DNA from: Paralichthys olivaceus
Lineage: Eukaryota; Chordata; Actinopteri; Pleuronectiformes; Paralichthyidae
Reading direction: 5' to 3'
Assembly: GCF_024713975.1 (NCBI RefSeq)
Contig: NC_091111.1
Location: forward strand, 8,928,501 to 8,992,500
DNA: 64,000 bases
The notes under the pieces were generated by a model. The model ran no database searches, had not been told where the DNA came from, and saw only the letters and a program-made list of their open reading frames with translations. This document shows, piece after piece, positions 1 through 17,400 of this stretch (the first letter of the stretch is position 1; every line of letters starts with the position of its first letter). A program made the position numbers and the translations under genes.

Positions 1-460
1 AGCTGTTTCACTTGCCTCCCTCGCTGCTCGGACTCTACAGTGAGGGAACCTGAGTGGGTTTTGACTGATGTTTGTTTAAATCTCTCCTTCCAGCTCCAGC
101 CCCTCGCTTGTGTTTAAACTTTACAATGACATTCCTACAGTATATGTCCTCATATCTGGAAAGACTCATTGTTGGTTATGCCGTCTTTCACAGTATTTGT
201 CAAGCTGGGTGAAATTTATGTCCGATGCTGAGGGGAAGCGGGGCGATAAAGCAGCCTCGACTGTCATTCCTTTCGGATTGTGTTGACATTTTTAATCCAC
301 GTCTGTTTTCTGTATCCTCGTAGTTACTAGGATACCATGGTGCTTACATGTAACACTTTACACAAGATTTAACATGTCTTTAAATAGAATGAAACATTTA
401 TTCATGCGTTGCTGATAGTGCACCGATGTTACTGTCATGAAGGTCGTGATTACTGTAAAT

Positions 461-1492
461 CAGTGGTTCCCAGACTTTTACTGTCACGCAACCTATGGAC
501 AAAAAAAAAAGCTTATATGGCCTTTTCCCCACCACCAGCAAACATGCACATTAGAAGCATTGTTGTCATCTGGTAACAATACTGGTGACAAAAGAAGAAA
601 TATATTGAAATAACATTAATATGAATATGAACTGTATTTTCTTTCACATCTCATGAGCTACTGGTGTTTAAATGAAAAAACCCGATCCTTTTCACAGTTT
701 GTCATATCATAAAATATATATAAGTAAATGTTTCAGTGCTGAAATTGAGTTTTATTAGACCGTAACTGCACATAAAGTCGTTTGGAGGGTTGGAAGTAAT
801 CAGATTACATATAGTTTAGTTCATAGGAGACAATAGACATGATGTTTAATCCAGTCTTTACAATCCGACTCTTGGGTTTTTGGTTTTACAAATGTTGGTA
901 AAAGGGATATTTTTCCAGACTCTTTGTGTACCAAGTACTGCCAGTATTTACACGGCTTCAGCATGTCGAAGTAGAACACTCAGTAATATGCATACCTCTG
1001 CAACAGGCCCCTTACTAAACCATATTTAAATTCACTAGATCTGGATTTTTAATTAAATCTGCACCAAAATGCACAAATCGTAATATCAGCCCCTTAAAAA
1101 TGCTTGAATTTCAAGATCCATGAATTAGTCTCAGGGAAATCAAGGAAAATGTCACAAAAACTCACAATGTTAAACAACTTGATCTGGATCTGCTACAAAA
1201 TGTAATCGGTTGTCCCCTGACCCACACCACAACCTTTCACCAAGTTACTAACAGACAAACAAACAAACACATTCGGATAAAAACATGACTTTTTTGACAG
1301 AGGTAAAATCAAAAAGCTATGATTGGACCATTTATATTGTAAGTTTCATGATAGAGGTCAATTGATGTTGTTAGTTACACTTGTGTTGGGCAGGTAAAAT
1401 AATGTGCTGTGAAAAACGGCTTCTCACTTTTAAACGTTCCACCTGGGTCATACCCCTCCAGAGGGCCCCACGCCACGGTTTGGGAACCACTG
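461..1492. mobile_element. hAT-type non-autonomous DNA transposon (MITE-like)
   Basis: The left end reads CAGTGGTTCCCAGAC and the right end, reverse-complemented, reads CAGTGGTTCCCAAAC, so the termini are inverted repeats. Both ends are flanked by the same 8-bp word CTGTAAAT (453-460 and 1493-1500). An 8-bp target duplication plus a CAGTGGTTCCC terminus is characteristic of the hAT superfamily. The 1.03-kb interior holds no transposase-length reading frame, so it is non-autonomous. Part of the interior (about 1160-1275) resembles, in reverse orientation, another dispersed repeat also seen near 54.4 and 56.8 kb. Confidence 0.8.
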
Positions 1493-1500
1493 CTGTAAAT

Positions 1501-3493
1501 TCATCAGTTCAACATGTGTTCATTCATTCAATCTCCATTAATGACTGTTTGGAGGAGGAGGCCCTCCATGTCCTGAGGAGGAAATATTTACTGGTGTGTT
1601 GTATCTGGAAGCTGGCACAGTTTTTATGCAGTTATGAACAGATTCATTTTGCCGTTTTTACCATAAACATCATTGATGCAGTTTGTTTTTGTAATGTGCA
1701 AACATTCCGTAGCACTAACTTCAAACGCTCCCTAACAACATGCTAACATCCGTGTCATACACATGGTGTGTAAGCCTTGACAGGATACCAAATTCTGCAT
1801 TTGTGTGTTTTGCTATTGTGAGTTTGTATTTGATCTTGCTTTTCCACCGACAATCATGAGCTATAGCATAGATATATGGTGTTAATAACATACAGAGGGG
1901 TTTTTTTTGTATTGTTTTTCCTTTGCAGGCATAATGACCCTCTGTGTCTTCCTTCTTACACTCTTATTTGATGCCATCACCTGCAGTGATTCAAAATGTA
2001 TGTTGTATTTTGTTAAAGTAAATGTTCTGTTTTGTGCCGAATTAAAACACTTTTCAATTGTTTGTTTTCTCACATGGCATCTATGAACTGCAACTTAGAG
2101 TGCTTCTGCTCCTTTTCAATAATCCAGTACCAGGAAAGCTTAATGCTGTACAACTGAAACAAGCATCGAATGTGTGTATGGATCTGGTCAAGATTTGTAT
2201 TTCTGAAATGAATCAATCATAAATGAATGAGCAGATAAGCCATCATTCCCCCTCAATGACATGGCTGCTGTGTCTCTGTCTGATCTACATGAGTTACAGT
2301 GCAATAAACCTGCATGTCACAAGCACATGACAGTAACACAGTTCCAAATATTTATCACAACTTCATGACAAGAAAAGCTTACTGTGAGTATTCTTTCAAA
2401 TACACATCACTTACTATTATTGGATTAAACATTATTTGTGTTTACCTCATATGACCACTAGAGCATGCTATTGGACTGGAGTAGAGCTCCAGATGACATG
2501 GATATTAGATTTTACTGTCAAATAGAATGATAGTGATCATTGCCCAGACTCATTACTACATAAATATTTTTTTATGAATTAAATAGTTTGTATACATACA
2601 GGTGTTGTGACATCACGTCTTTGTTAGACCTGACAGCAACAATTTCTAACCTTTAAACCCATCTGCTAAAGTACACATACTGCAGTGTAATTGTTTCCTG
2701 TTATAATACATTTTTGTCCAATTTCCTTTTTTGTAATAACTTAACCTGTATTGAGGTATTTGTACATTCTTTATTTTATGTTGTGTTATATTTGTGGGTT
2801 GTTTTTCACGTGAGCCATGACCAGTTTCTTCCACACCCCACAAATATTTCATGCATGTATTTTGTATTTATTTTGAACTAAACAACTGTACTACACTACC
2901 CAACATTAATTACTTCATTACAAACTAATTTCCTGTATTTAATATCTTACATGATTATTATCTTTACAAAATATTAAATGTGAAAAAAAAGTATTATGCT
3001 GTATGGCAAGTATGTTAAGTATGTTTTGTATTCTGTGCAATATTTTCATAAACTAATCATTTTGGATGTAAAATTCTATATAGGTCTATTTCCTTCTGAA
3101 GTGAAGTACAAACATAATTTCAAGTGTTGCATTTTTGTACCCACACATAGTCTATTAGAGGATTATAAGAATATTTACCAGAGACTAAAAAAAAGTGACA
3201 AGATGTTTCAAAAAACATGTGTTTAATAATGACTGTACAAGTAAGGGATTGTTGATGATTTACTGGGACATGACATAAACATGCAATACAGACTGAGGAA
3301 TACCTGTTTGGCAGCTATGTCTTTTTGTATTACATGTTGTCTTGTCTGAGTCGTACAGTAATCAATACAATCATCCTTATATGCATGAATTCAGATACAT
3401 TTTAGCATATCTAGAACTTTCCCACAGTGGGAAAGCATTGACTTGTGTGTAACTGGAGTTGTCTCTGTTGATGGGTTTGCTTGTGTGTTTGTC
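1501..3493. other. Intergenic, downstream of leg1
   Basis: AT-rich sequence downstream of the leg1 stop codon. It presumably holds the leg1 3' UTR; a minus-strand ATTAAA candidate lies at about 3224 and an AATAAA candidate at about 2770. The short reading frames here show no codon structure or splice context that I can support. Confidence 0.5.
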
Positions 3494-3710
3494 TCAGCAG
3501 TCGGTCGCCATCCCGGTGACGATGGACAGGAAGGAGCTGGTGGCGTAGGACGGATTCAGAAGGAGCTGCTCCAGCATCTCTCTGCCTCTCTCTCTTGTTG
3601 TCACCGAGCACATGGCCTTTCCCCACATCCGCACCAGTGTACCACCTGGCAGACAACAGATCATGAGCATCTTTATAAGCTCACAAAAATCAATATCAAA
3701 AACACATGAT

Positions 3711-3758
<48 letters not shown>

Positions 3759-5548
3759 ACCCCACCGAGGAGATTGTTGATGTTCTGCATCCAGGAGAAC
3801 ACAGACAGTGTGTGGTTCTCCTCATCAGACAGATCAGCGATGTTAGGAGCACTGTCGGTGTCCTACACACACAAACAGGACAGGGAAGACAACAATTAAA
3901 TACATGTATACAAGCTGTAAAAGATGCTTTAGAAATCAGTGAGAGGAATATGTTGGAGGTTTGTACCTGTAAAATGCGACCTGGCAGAGGGGTCATGAAC
4001 ATCACGGACTTTTCCAAATTGGACTGGAAAAATGCTGCTGATACGTACTCTGCTGAGTTCAGCCAGCTGTTAGCAAAATACACCTCCGTGGAGGAGTAGT
4101 GGCTCTGCCTGAAGGATGGAGAGAACAGGAGGTCAACATAAGAGATGTTAAAGAAATACGCTTATTCCTCTTCTGACTGAGGGACAGATGAGAAAATTCA
4201 CAACATCGTCTGTCATTGTCTTGACCTTGAAACACTTGTTGTCACAGTGACAAACCACGCACCAAAAAAACTGTCCACCACAAAATCACAACCTCTGGTT
4301 TTAAATGAAGATTTAATGAATGAGTTTCCGTGTGTTAATTAGATTTAAAGGTGCACATAAGCAGATTTTCTTTTTACCATTTGATGACACCACCATGCTC
4401 CATGCTCCTAAGTTGAGCTAAGATAAGATAAGATAACTCAAAGATGCCCAGAGTGGTATGGACTGAGTTCAAAACATTCACACAACATCAAGATATGAAC
4501 TTGAGTAAAAAAGACAGAAAGATTGACAGATCGTTGTATTGATGGACAGACAGACAAACGGATGGATGGATGAATGGAAAGATGGATGACTGCTCGATTG
4601 ATTGATTTACCTGGCACTACAAACTGCAGAAGCATGAGTTGAAGCCATTTGGGCGGCCCAGTAGAGACCAAGGAGAGAGTCTTTCTTCTCATTGTCGGGC
4701 AGAGGAGACTCGGTCGCAGCCTTGAGACCCTTCAAACACACACAGAGAGTCACTGTGGTCAACAAGTACAAATCTATCATAAAGCTTAGAGACACAGAAG
4801 AGACAGGTTGAAACAGGAGCTGAGACAACCTGACCTTTACACCCACTTATTAGATCCATTTTTAGCATATTTGTGTTTGTGTGTTTTTTTTTTAACTTTC
4901 AGTGAAACTAAATGGAACAGAGCTGAATTTCAATTTGTTGGGAAAACATATGGATCTTTACCACGTGAACTGAACTCATAGACATATCAATATTGCTTGC
5001 CTGCTTCGAAATGGACTTGGGTCGTGGTCTGTTTTTGCAGTGCTGAGTTTGAGCGTTTCAAATATTGAGTAATTGCTATTTGCTTTGTTGCTTTTGAAAT
5101 AAATGACCACACGTGACACTGAAACACCCCCCCCCCCCCTCCTCATTTCAAAGTCAAACCCGCTGCAGTGCACTTCACATACCTGGTAAAAAGTGTCCCA
5201 CTTGGACATGGCGTCAGGGAAGCGAGTTGAACAAGTGGCATAGGTGTTGCAAACGTCCTCAACACCCGCAGGCATCTGCATCTGGACCTAAGGACCAGAG
5301 CTAAATCGTTAAAAATCGTTAATTGGTCATTAGAACCATACTCATATGAGGGCATAGAAATAACAGCAGATGTCCCATGAGTGCAGCTTCTTATTTTGTT
5401 GATTTCAACTGTCTCACTTTGTGTTTGAGATGTGCTCGAGTACCTGAAGTCCGGGTCCCATGAAGCCTTGATGTGCAGCAGAGAGGAAGGGCAGTGCTGA
5501 GACAAAGTAGTTCTGACCTGGAGAGAAGCAAAGAGGTAGTTTGTGTTC

Positions 5549-5584
<36 letters not shown>

Positions 5585-6270
5585 CGGTGTGTGTGATACT
5601 TACAGGCCCACCAACTCTGGGTAGAGATACACATGGTATCTCCTGTTTGCAGGCCGCAGGTTGAAGCACCGGTCGGGTCTGCCAGTCGCCCTACGGACAC
5701 ACGACATTACATCTTCAGTTCCTGCCTGGATTCTTTAAGAGCTGGTGTTATGACATAACGTTCACTCACCTTTGCAGATACAAACATTTTCAGAAAACGT
5801 TGGGGTGAAAGGTCATTACTGAGATCTGACATTTTAACAGTGCTCTTTACACTGGAGATCATTTTGGAACAGTAGACTAATTCTGAAGTAACATTTTTTT
5901 TCTTAACTCAACAGGAAAGGATTATGGTAGTATTTAAAAAAAAGAAAAGAAAAAACATAACGATCAGCTTACCTGAAGTTAGCATCCATCCAAGCTGCAG
6001 TGGCAGTCCCCAAATAGGACTGTCTTTAGCGTTTGTCCCCATGCATCCCAGAAATGGGTCTGTAGCTGCAATCAGCAGACGATAAAGGCTCATACGGTGC
6101 AGATAGTGCCACGGGTCAGGGGTCAGAACGCCATTCTCTATTGGCAGGTCTGTGAGTTGGCCGGCCGTGTGCCCCCACAGGATGGGCAGGCCATTTTCCA
6201 GGACAACGGCAGATTGCCCGAGAGACGCAGCGCACGCCAGGAGGAGGCCGAGGGCCGTGAGATGCTGCAT
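3494..6270 (-). CDS. leg1: LEG1 (liver-enriched gene 1) secreted protein, 8 coding exons
   Basis: Coding exons, in transcript order: 6270-5973, 5690-5604, 5517-5444, 5287-5183, 4729-4611, 4108-3967, 3862-3766, 3645-3494. All phases agree and give 357 residues, close to my recollection of about 330 for human LEG1/C6orf58 and about 360 for zebrafish Leg1. The start at 6270 begins a signal peptide (MQHLTALGLLLACAASLG). Hallmarks seen include WGLPLQLGW near the end of exon 1, then GRLADP and GDTMCIS in exon 2, NYF-LPFL in exon 3, and FPDAMSKWDTFYQ in exon 4, all matching the LEG1 (DUF781) family. The family is secreted and made mainly in liver or secretory epithelium; in zebrafish it is linked to liver growth. 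The exon 7 donor is G|GTGGGG and sits beside a CA repeat. Identification of the family is firm; leg1.1 versus leg1.2 cannot be decided. Confidence 0.93.
3713..3756. repeat. (GT)22 microsatellite in leg1 intron 7
   Basis: About 44 bp of perfect GT on the plus strand, hence CA in the leg1 transcript. It begins about 9 nt after the exon 7 donor (GT at 3765-3764). Confidence 0.95.
5553..5582. repeat. (GT)15 microsatellite in leg1 intron 2
   Basis: Perfect GT run on the plus strand, CA in the leg1 transcript, starting about 20 nt after the exon 2 donor. The bases between donor and repeat are themselves CA-rich. Confidence 0.93.
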
Positions 6271-6350
6271 GACTGAGGAAGGGAAGCCGCAGAGAAGGAT
6301 GGAGTCAAGAGCTTGTACTCTGGACTGAGAGTCGACAAATAGATGCACAG

Positions 6351-6358
6351 TATTTATA
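6351..6358 (-). promoter_or_regulatory. TATA box of leg1
   Basis: Minus-strand TATAAATA about 80 bp upstream of the leg1 start codon. The expected transcription start is about 6320-6325, leaving a 5' UTR of about 50 nt. The position and the perfect motif make it the likely core promoter. Confidence 0.65.
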
Positions 6359-9300
6359 CTGTGTTGGCGCTCAGATCTTTTGACCTATGTTGGACAGACC
6401 TCCCCCCCCTCCACACATACACACACACCAGCCCATGTGACATGTGGTTCACTGTACCCTCACTCACAGATAAGACCTATAGCTCGATAATTTTCAAAAT
6501 ACTTGGAAACAGAAGGCCTCTGTCGTGAACACACAAGTACGGAGAGGAAGGATCAATATGCTGTGAAGCTAAAGGAAGAAGTATCACCAGGTCTCGATAA
6601 GTTTAATAGAGGTCTGTCACATCTAACGTTATCAACTCATAAAATAAAATTAACATTGCAAAGTGATCAGCAAAAGGACGAAAACTTTGATTGTGATCCA
6701 TTTTGTATAATCAAGATAACATCATTCTTGTCTTTTGGTTGCAACTTCTGTCTTATAATAAATACTGTTGATAATGTTCCTTTGTGCTGTTTAGGTCAGT
6801 AAAATCTACAATTCACATTAACTTCATCAACACTCTGCAGGTTTAAAAGGACGAGTGAATAGAGGCGAAGCACCTTCTGCAGGACACAGAGCTGTTAAAA
6901 ATCACTTTTTGAGGTGAGCAGAATATTACGCTCCAAGAGTTCACTAATCTTAGATAACACAAGATTACCTTTGTCCTAGTTTTTGCCCCTGACAAGGAGG
7001 GTGAGCACGACTCACAATTTCAAATGTCCCATGTGACTTTTATCTCTAGTTAAAAAACAAAAGCTCATCTGATCTGACACATATGAGCTCCCATATCTGA
7101 CATGCCTGTGGTCGAACAGTATTGGTTTTCCATATTGTTCAACAAACAGTTTTTCACCATCACACCACATGTATTTCTGACTTTTGGTCTGTAAACTGAC
7201 AACAGAGTCGTTGAACCCACCTGAACCTCGGCGTGATGACACTGTGCCCTGACAGAGGTGCATTAAATCACAAACCTGTGATTTCAGAAACACTTAAGAC
7301 ACATTTGTGTTTTTAAGTTACACTGTTGTGAAAAGAAAAAGTTAAGATTTTAGAAAGCCTGAGGTCCAAGTCCAAGTCTGTCAAAACATTCACAAAATTA
7401 TTCCAACTTTTCTTTCTGATGCTAAATATTAGTTTTTTAATTCAGTGGACTATTATACAATTATATTTTTGCTAATCTAATGTTCCAACATAAAATAAAA
7501 TACAGATTGCATTCACCTGAGAAAAGGATGATTTTCTGTTCTCATGACAAACAAATCTCAAGTGACTGCAGTATGCATCTGTATTATTAACACCATGTCT
7601 GGTAACCATCCCTCCATGTGTTGTTGGGTTACAGTATATTACAATATAGAGCAGATCATTGATCACAGATCATACACAGATTTTTTAAACAGTTTTCAGA
7701 TTCAGAAGACATAATATAACTTTGATTTCTTGTCTTAACTTTGGTTTTAAACATTTTTGTATTTAGTATTGTTTTACATAGTTTATTAGGTACAGAAGAC
7801 ACAACAGTTAGATGTATTGACTGAATGTCTCTTTAAAGTTAATTTTTCATTCTTGGTGCGATCTTCATGCGCTGCAGTCGTCATGTGATCGTGGGAGTGG
7901 CAGAAAATCCGGAAACAAACACTCCTCCGCTGCAGAAAGTCAAGAGAAAGGTAAAATGGATAAAACTCTGTACTTTTACACTCAGATCATCACACATGTT
8001 GACATGGACACTGTCGCGTGTCACACAGGATCTCGTGATGCAGAGAACAGAGAGGAAAATAATTAATCTCACAGACATCGTTGGAAACGAGCAGTGACTT
8101 TGATTGGGACTAGGTGGCTGATGCATGTGAGAGTCTGTCAGTGGAATAAATCAATAAAATGCGACTTTAACTCTGATCAACGTGACAAAGATCATTTCTC
8201 TGTGTCACTGCAAACTCCTGGGATTTCCGCATTGTCCTCGCATGTGTAGTAAAAGGATTTTGTTTGCAGACAGGAAGGTGATCGAAGTGGAAACCATCGA
8301 TAAAGCAACGATTTAGATTTTTTTTTGTGTGGAAATGATCCTGATTATAACCCTCGTGTGCCACTGACAGCTTGTTTAACCCAAAGACTGTATATAAAGA
8401 GGTTTAACCTCAGTCTGACAGATTCTTAGCAGAAAACTCCCGTAGCTTCCGCTTGAGCTTTCTCATGCGCGTCTATTGACGATGTTACGGTACGGGTGCT
8501 AGAAGCGGCCAAAAAGCACAAAACTCATAATGCAGGGAAAGTTTGTTGACTGTGTCGTCATCACATTCATTCTTATTTATCTCACTGAACATCACGTTTT
8601 TTTAAAATTGTTCCTCTTCTTGTGCTGCTGATTATCACGAAATAGATAATCTACTAATGTATTTTAATTTGAACTTTTAGAAAAAAGTCAGTACACTAAA
8701 CTACATTGGCAATTCCAATTGTTTTATAAAAATCTGAATAGTTCCTCATTCCTGCAGTTTTTGTTTCTGTTTTCCTGTAACAGCTTTTCTTAAATCCTCA
8801 CTGCATTCGTGTTAACCCTGATTCTATCATATTCAACAGCACAGGAAGTCTGCATGACTGAGTACACATTGACCCAACCCAGTTAACCCACATTTTACTC
8901 TTTGCATAATAAATGAGACGCAGTGTGTAATGGTTTACTTTTAGGTAATTAAGTAAATCTTCTACTAGCTATTTCTAACTAACTATATTTAATAAACTGT
9001 CTCATTGATCTGCATTGTATTGGATGGTCATTGCAGAAAACCACAGCATCCTGATTCAAAAATCTTGGGGGAAATTTTGTGTTGCCAGAAGAGTCCAGGC
9101 TGTTTTGAGAACCACATAATTTTCATGCTGAAAAGTAAATTACAAACATGCATGAATGCAGAATGAAGAGAGAGATTGTGAGTGGGATCATTAGATGAAT
9201 TATCACAAAGCAAGAAGGGGGGAAAAAATGACTATGTTTTGGTGTGCGTTTATTCTTGGAATTAATTTTACTATTTGTTAGATCTCTTAAAGCCTGGTTG

Positions 9301-9767
9301 TACACTGTTGAACTACATCATATTTTAATATGTTGCTGCTTTATTGCCTGCTTTTAAAGCCATTCATGGAGGCATAGCCACTAAAATGCTGATGTAACAG
9401 CTGTTTCATGTAAATTATGAATTTTTATTTAATCTTTATTTAATCAGGCAGTCTCATTGAGATTTTCCAGAGAGTCCTCTTGTGTAAAATTAAACTTGTA
9501 TAAAATGTTGGCTGTTCAAATTAAGACAGAAAAATCACACGGCACACTGCTGCACTGCATTTAATATGACGTCATTACATTAAGTTTCTCTCAGCATCAC
9601 CAAGCCTGACTGACTCCTAGCTTCCCTGGACTAAACAGTACACAATACACCAAGAAGACACTATTCAGATTAAGCCACAGAAGTAACTGCAGTAACTACG
9701 ATAATCTACACAATCAGTGAATGAAGTGTCACTCTGTCGTCATTGTGTCCTTTCACAGCTCTTCATC
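6359..9767. other. Intergenic region between divergent leg1 and stx7
   Basis: About 3.4 kb without a supportable protein-coding gene. It should hold the upstream control region of leg1 and the promoter and 5' untranslated exon(s) of stx7. At 9426-9480 there is a short relic resembling the teleost dispersed repeat that reads TTTATTTAA-CAGG then CATTGAGAT. A minor TATATAAA lies at about 8390. Confidence 0.5.
7868..7950 (+). other. Possible 5' untranslated first exon of stx7
   Basis: A comparatively GC-rich segment in an AT-rich spacer, ending AAAG followed by the donor-like GTAAAA at 7951. It contains TCATGTGAT (about 7882), an E-box/M-box type word; lysosomal and endosomal genes often carry related TFEB/MITF sites. 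The first stx7 coding exon is preceded by a normal acceptor (TTTCACAG, ending 9758), so an upstream non-coding exon must exist. Its assignment here is an inference. Confidence 0.3.
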
Positions 9768-13045
<3,278 letters not shown>

Positions 13046-14020
13046 AACGCTCCTCTTCAATCATCAGCCTGGACAAAGGAGGAAGTATGGTCCTTTCTCT
13101 GCTGCACATCCAATATTTCTCACCCCCCTTATTAGGGGAGTCTTTTTTTGAAGATGTATCCATCTTTCTTTGGACTGCACGCTCTCTTCACTTTAAAACA
13201 AAACTAGCGCTGGTAGCTTTATCGTTACAATTGGCTTTAATTGATTTTTTTGTGTTTGATTTTACTAATTATTTTCTGTAAATGTCAAGATTTTTATCCT
13301 CACCCGTTTGTCCCGTGAAACACAGATTTTTTTAGAGTATCTCCATTGAGCTACATGTTGAATAATGTACAGTGTAGACAACGCTTCTTGGTGCAGTGAA
13401 GCAGCACAAGGCAGGTATGAGGTATTTAACTTTCAAGATCTGTTTCTTTCAATATGCCACATTTCTGCAGCTGCCTTCTTTAACACATATCACACATGCC
13501 ACATGTTTATCTGCAGTTTCACTGTGAATTGAGTACATGATGTAAATTTATTGAGAAAACACAAATGTAAACTACATTTATCTTAACCTAACACAGAGCT
13601 GCCTGTGACAATACTTTTTTTTTTTTTTTTTTTTAAATCTCCTGTACTTGAGGTCATCATAAATGAAAATTGATTGTTATTTTCTGGCCAACTTCATGTT
13701 GTTTTTTTCATGTGTTGTATGAAGAAATACTGTTCTTGTGGTTATTACTTTAAGTTGCACTCCACTATCAGCCGTCAGGATGACAAGTGTTGGAGGTGGT
13801 GTGTTTCCTTTTGCAACTGTAAGTGTGTAACTCAGAGGTGCAAAGCGCATATCAAGGAGAATGTTTTTTTATAAATCAAATCACCTATCGCAGATGACTA
13901 CACTCAGCAGACGGTGACAGAGAGGGTCACTTGTACTGAATCTGAAATGAGAAGGGTGCTTTTCACCCAATTGTAATTTTTACATAATTATATGATTCTT
14001 CAATAAAACAATTTCGTCGT
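13046..14020 (+). other. stx7 3' UTR with polyadenylation signal
   Basis: After the TAA at 13043-13045 the sequence runs without further coding signal to AATAAA at 14002-14007, the best poly(A) signal for stx7. A poly-T run of about 22 lies at 13613-13634. The trivial AATAAA overlapping the stop codon itself (13041) is too early to be the main site. Confidence 0.55.
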
Positions 14021-14471
14021 AAAATGTGCTACCTCTTTGAGTTTAGACTATTTTACGTTGGTCCTTTGGTACCGTCTTTTTTACTGCAAGATAAATAAAT
14101 GACAGGCTGGCAGGTTACTGACATGTTGCTTTACATATCATGCTAATTTATTTAGGCTCATGTCATTTCTCAGCTTTAGTGTTCATATGGAGGAGATCAA
14201 ATATATATAAATTGTCTTTATTTAGTACATGCTGAATCTCAAAAGCGTTTAATTCAGCTTCTTCAGCACAAGGACACGGTGTTCCCCAGCAGAGAACACC
14301 AGAGGACCAACACCAGAGCCCTGTGGCACACCTCTGGAGACCTTTTCTGTAAATAGTTTTGAAAACATCAAATCTGGTTTGAAAAGATTTAGCACTCACA
14401 TCGTGTGTCATCTCCTTGTTTACCCGTTATACTGAAGGAAATAAATTTCAGGCAGCCACGAGAGGATGAGA

Positions 14472-17400
14472 TCATGGGGGCAGTTCAGGCATATGTCGGA
14501 ACAGACGGTGTTGGAGTTGGAGAGGGATGTGGAAGTAACAGACTGCAGTGACGCAGAAGGCAAAGCTTTCCTTGGCAGGGCGAGAGACGAGGAGGATTTG
14601 GACATCGTGTTGCAAATACATCACTCGCGGAGAGAACGGGTTGAACTGGGCGTCAGTAGGACAGGGAATATTTCAGGCTGGTTACACACACAAAGTGGCA
14701 GGTTGCTGTAAAAGAGCTGAGCAGGATTTTCCTTCCTAACAGAAATGTCTCAGCTTAAGAGCCACAGGAAAGTTTGAACGGGTGAAAAGTTACTGCAGGG
14801 GAAGCTGGGTGTGTTTGGTTTGAAGTAGATGGACACAGTTTTTTTTCCCCCCACAGAGGTATTAGGTTGTTTTTCAGTTGATGTAATTTTCCTCAACATT
14901 TATTTTACTAGCTTATTTAAGAAAAACTCAGGTACACCAATGATTCTAGCAAACAAGAATCAAGACTGAGCATGTTGATGACTCTCTTTTATAGAAGCTC
15001 AATGTGTCAGGCACAGAGGCTCTTTTGCCTGGTGGTGTGGAAAAATCAAATAATGACAAATAATCATAATTTGGACTCACATGTGAGGCTGTACATAGAC
15101 ATTTCCTTTCTTCCAGGATGAGAAGGAATTGGAGAAATAACTTTGTTTGTCCAAAGCTGGACAAACAAGGTGAAGTCAGGTCCTTTAGTTGATCATTATT
15201 GGGTTGGATTAGAATAAACAAAATGTAATTTCTATTCCTCTATTAAGAAGTTGAAAGTAGCTTTCCTAAATATGTAATTATGGTCAAAGCAGAAGATGCA
15301 GAAGCCAAGAAATCCTAAAATCATAGATGGATGGATACTTAGATGGAGATGAATACTCAAACCTCCTGAAATGTTTACCTTTATCATGATCATGTAAATT
15401 ATTATTATTTAAAAAAAGAAGCCTTTTTGCATTAAATCTAAGGAAATATTTATTTCTGCCAACAGGGGGCAGTACAGAATTACTTACATCACAATCAAGT
15501 CCATAATATAACACCATGTAATGCTACTCCTGTTTTTTCTTTCTCTGATGTTCTGTCAGGACTATTTTAATTGGCACTATGCATATTTTAGTAGGTTTTA
15601 GTACAATATCTAGATTTTGTATACACAAGTATTTTAAAGTATAGAATATAAAATCACACTGCATCATACCTTTATCACAGCCAGTCGGGCCTTTGACTGA
15701 TGTCCATACTTTTCTTCAAAGAGGCTGTTGCTCTGTTTCAAGCCCATCAGCAGCACATTCTGCAGAAGTGTCCTTGAGCCAGACAGTGAATCCTTTGTCT
15801 GCTCTGGGGTGCAGATCAGCGAATAATGATTCTCACCAGGTGGAGTGGTAATAGCTGTAAAGACAACATTATTTTTTCAGCTGGGATTGAGATATCAGTG
15901 ACCTTGTCATTATAAATAAATCTTATTTTTTACTCTCCTCTCCCCCTTTCATTTCTGAGCTAGCTGAAACCCACAGGATTTTTCTAGTTAAACAAAACTA
16001 CATTTACCTTGGAGTATGTTACCTCCATGTAATATGAAGGATTACCAAACCCTGCAGAGTGATATATCTTCAATACTGTAGAGAACATTATACTAACCAT
16101 AGACTGTATTTAAAGATGGATGACGCATCTCCACTTCCTCCCACTATCCAGAAATGAAGCCAAAATATTCCAGATACAAATTGCTATCTTTGGAGCGAGT
16201 CTGCACAGTAGCGATCGGTGGATGGAGCCTCTGTAGTGTGGTCTCACTGATACAAGCACTCGACCAATCATGAGCCAGTTCATTTTACATGTACTATGAC
16301 TTTTTAGCTTGATCCATGTCCCATCTGCTAACAGGGGAGAGGCCGACACGCATGAGCAGTCATGTTGTCCTTTAAGAAATACCTGTGTGAATGTCATTCA
16401 GGTAAATAAATAACCAGGAATCAGACTTCATATGCAACTGAAAATTCCAAATCTAAGGATCAAAATAAACTTGGCTGATGTTATTTTAGCTCACATCAGC
16501 CATAGTTCTTATGCATGGGTAACAAAGAAACTTGAAATTACAAAAGCATCACCACATTATAAAAAATCGAATCAAATCTGCAGGTCAGATCAAAGCACGT
16601 GGTGATATCATGAAAGTTTGTGTTGTTGACATCATCTGACCTGGTTAGTGAGCATCCTGGTCTCCATCCGTGGTCCCTGACTTGTAATCCGCAGGCCTGA
16701 TCCAGGGCCCCAGAGGGCAGCATTCCTCCCAGCTACCCAGGAATGTAAACTTTATTTTGGAGTCCAGCTGCGGACCAGCAGCAGGAATGCAGCGTGTTTG
16801 CTGTTAAAACGTCGTCTCTGTGGTGTACTCTCTCTGAAAAGAAATATGTAGAGAAGTCATAAATAAAGATGAGGTACAGCTGGCACCGGTGGGATGACAA
16901 CTGGCACCAGAACAGAAAAACATGTTGGCAGGTATAACCAGGAGGGGTTTTTCAGATTTAGAGGTTTGTGTGTATTCTGGTAAATATTGATGTTTTTCTG
17001 AAGAGGAAGTAGCTCTCAGGTATGTGACAGGATGTTCCACGCTCAGAGGAAACCACTGCACTCACCTGCCATATCAAAGTAAGAATTCCAACATTGAAAG
17101 AACCTTGGGTACACCTGTATGCAACTGTTTACTACCTCTGTGCAGAAAAACAAACAAATAACTGACATGGGGTAAGTAAAGATGGTTTCAAGAGCCACCG
17201 CTGCATGTCCACGCCATGTTTCTCCCCCATTTCCACTGACATAACCCTGTCCTCTCTCAAACTCTCCCGTCCTTCATTCAGTTATCAACTTTGGACCATA
17301 TGTACTAAGCAGGTGTTATGTTGTTGTACTTTAGGGCAGCCTGCAGCTGATGGTTTTATCTCCACTGTATTTTCGCACTGGTAATTTTAGTCAAGGATCA

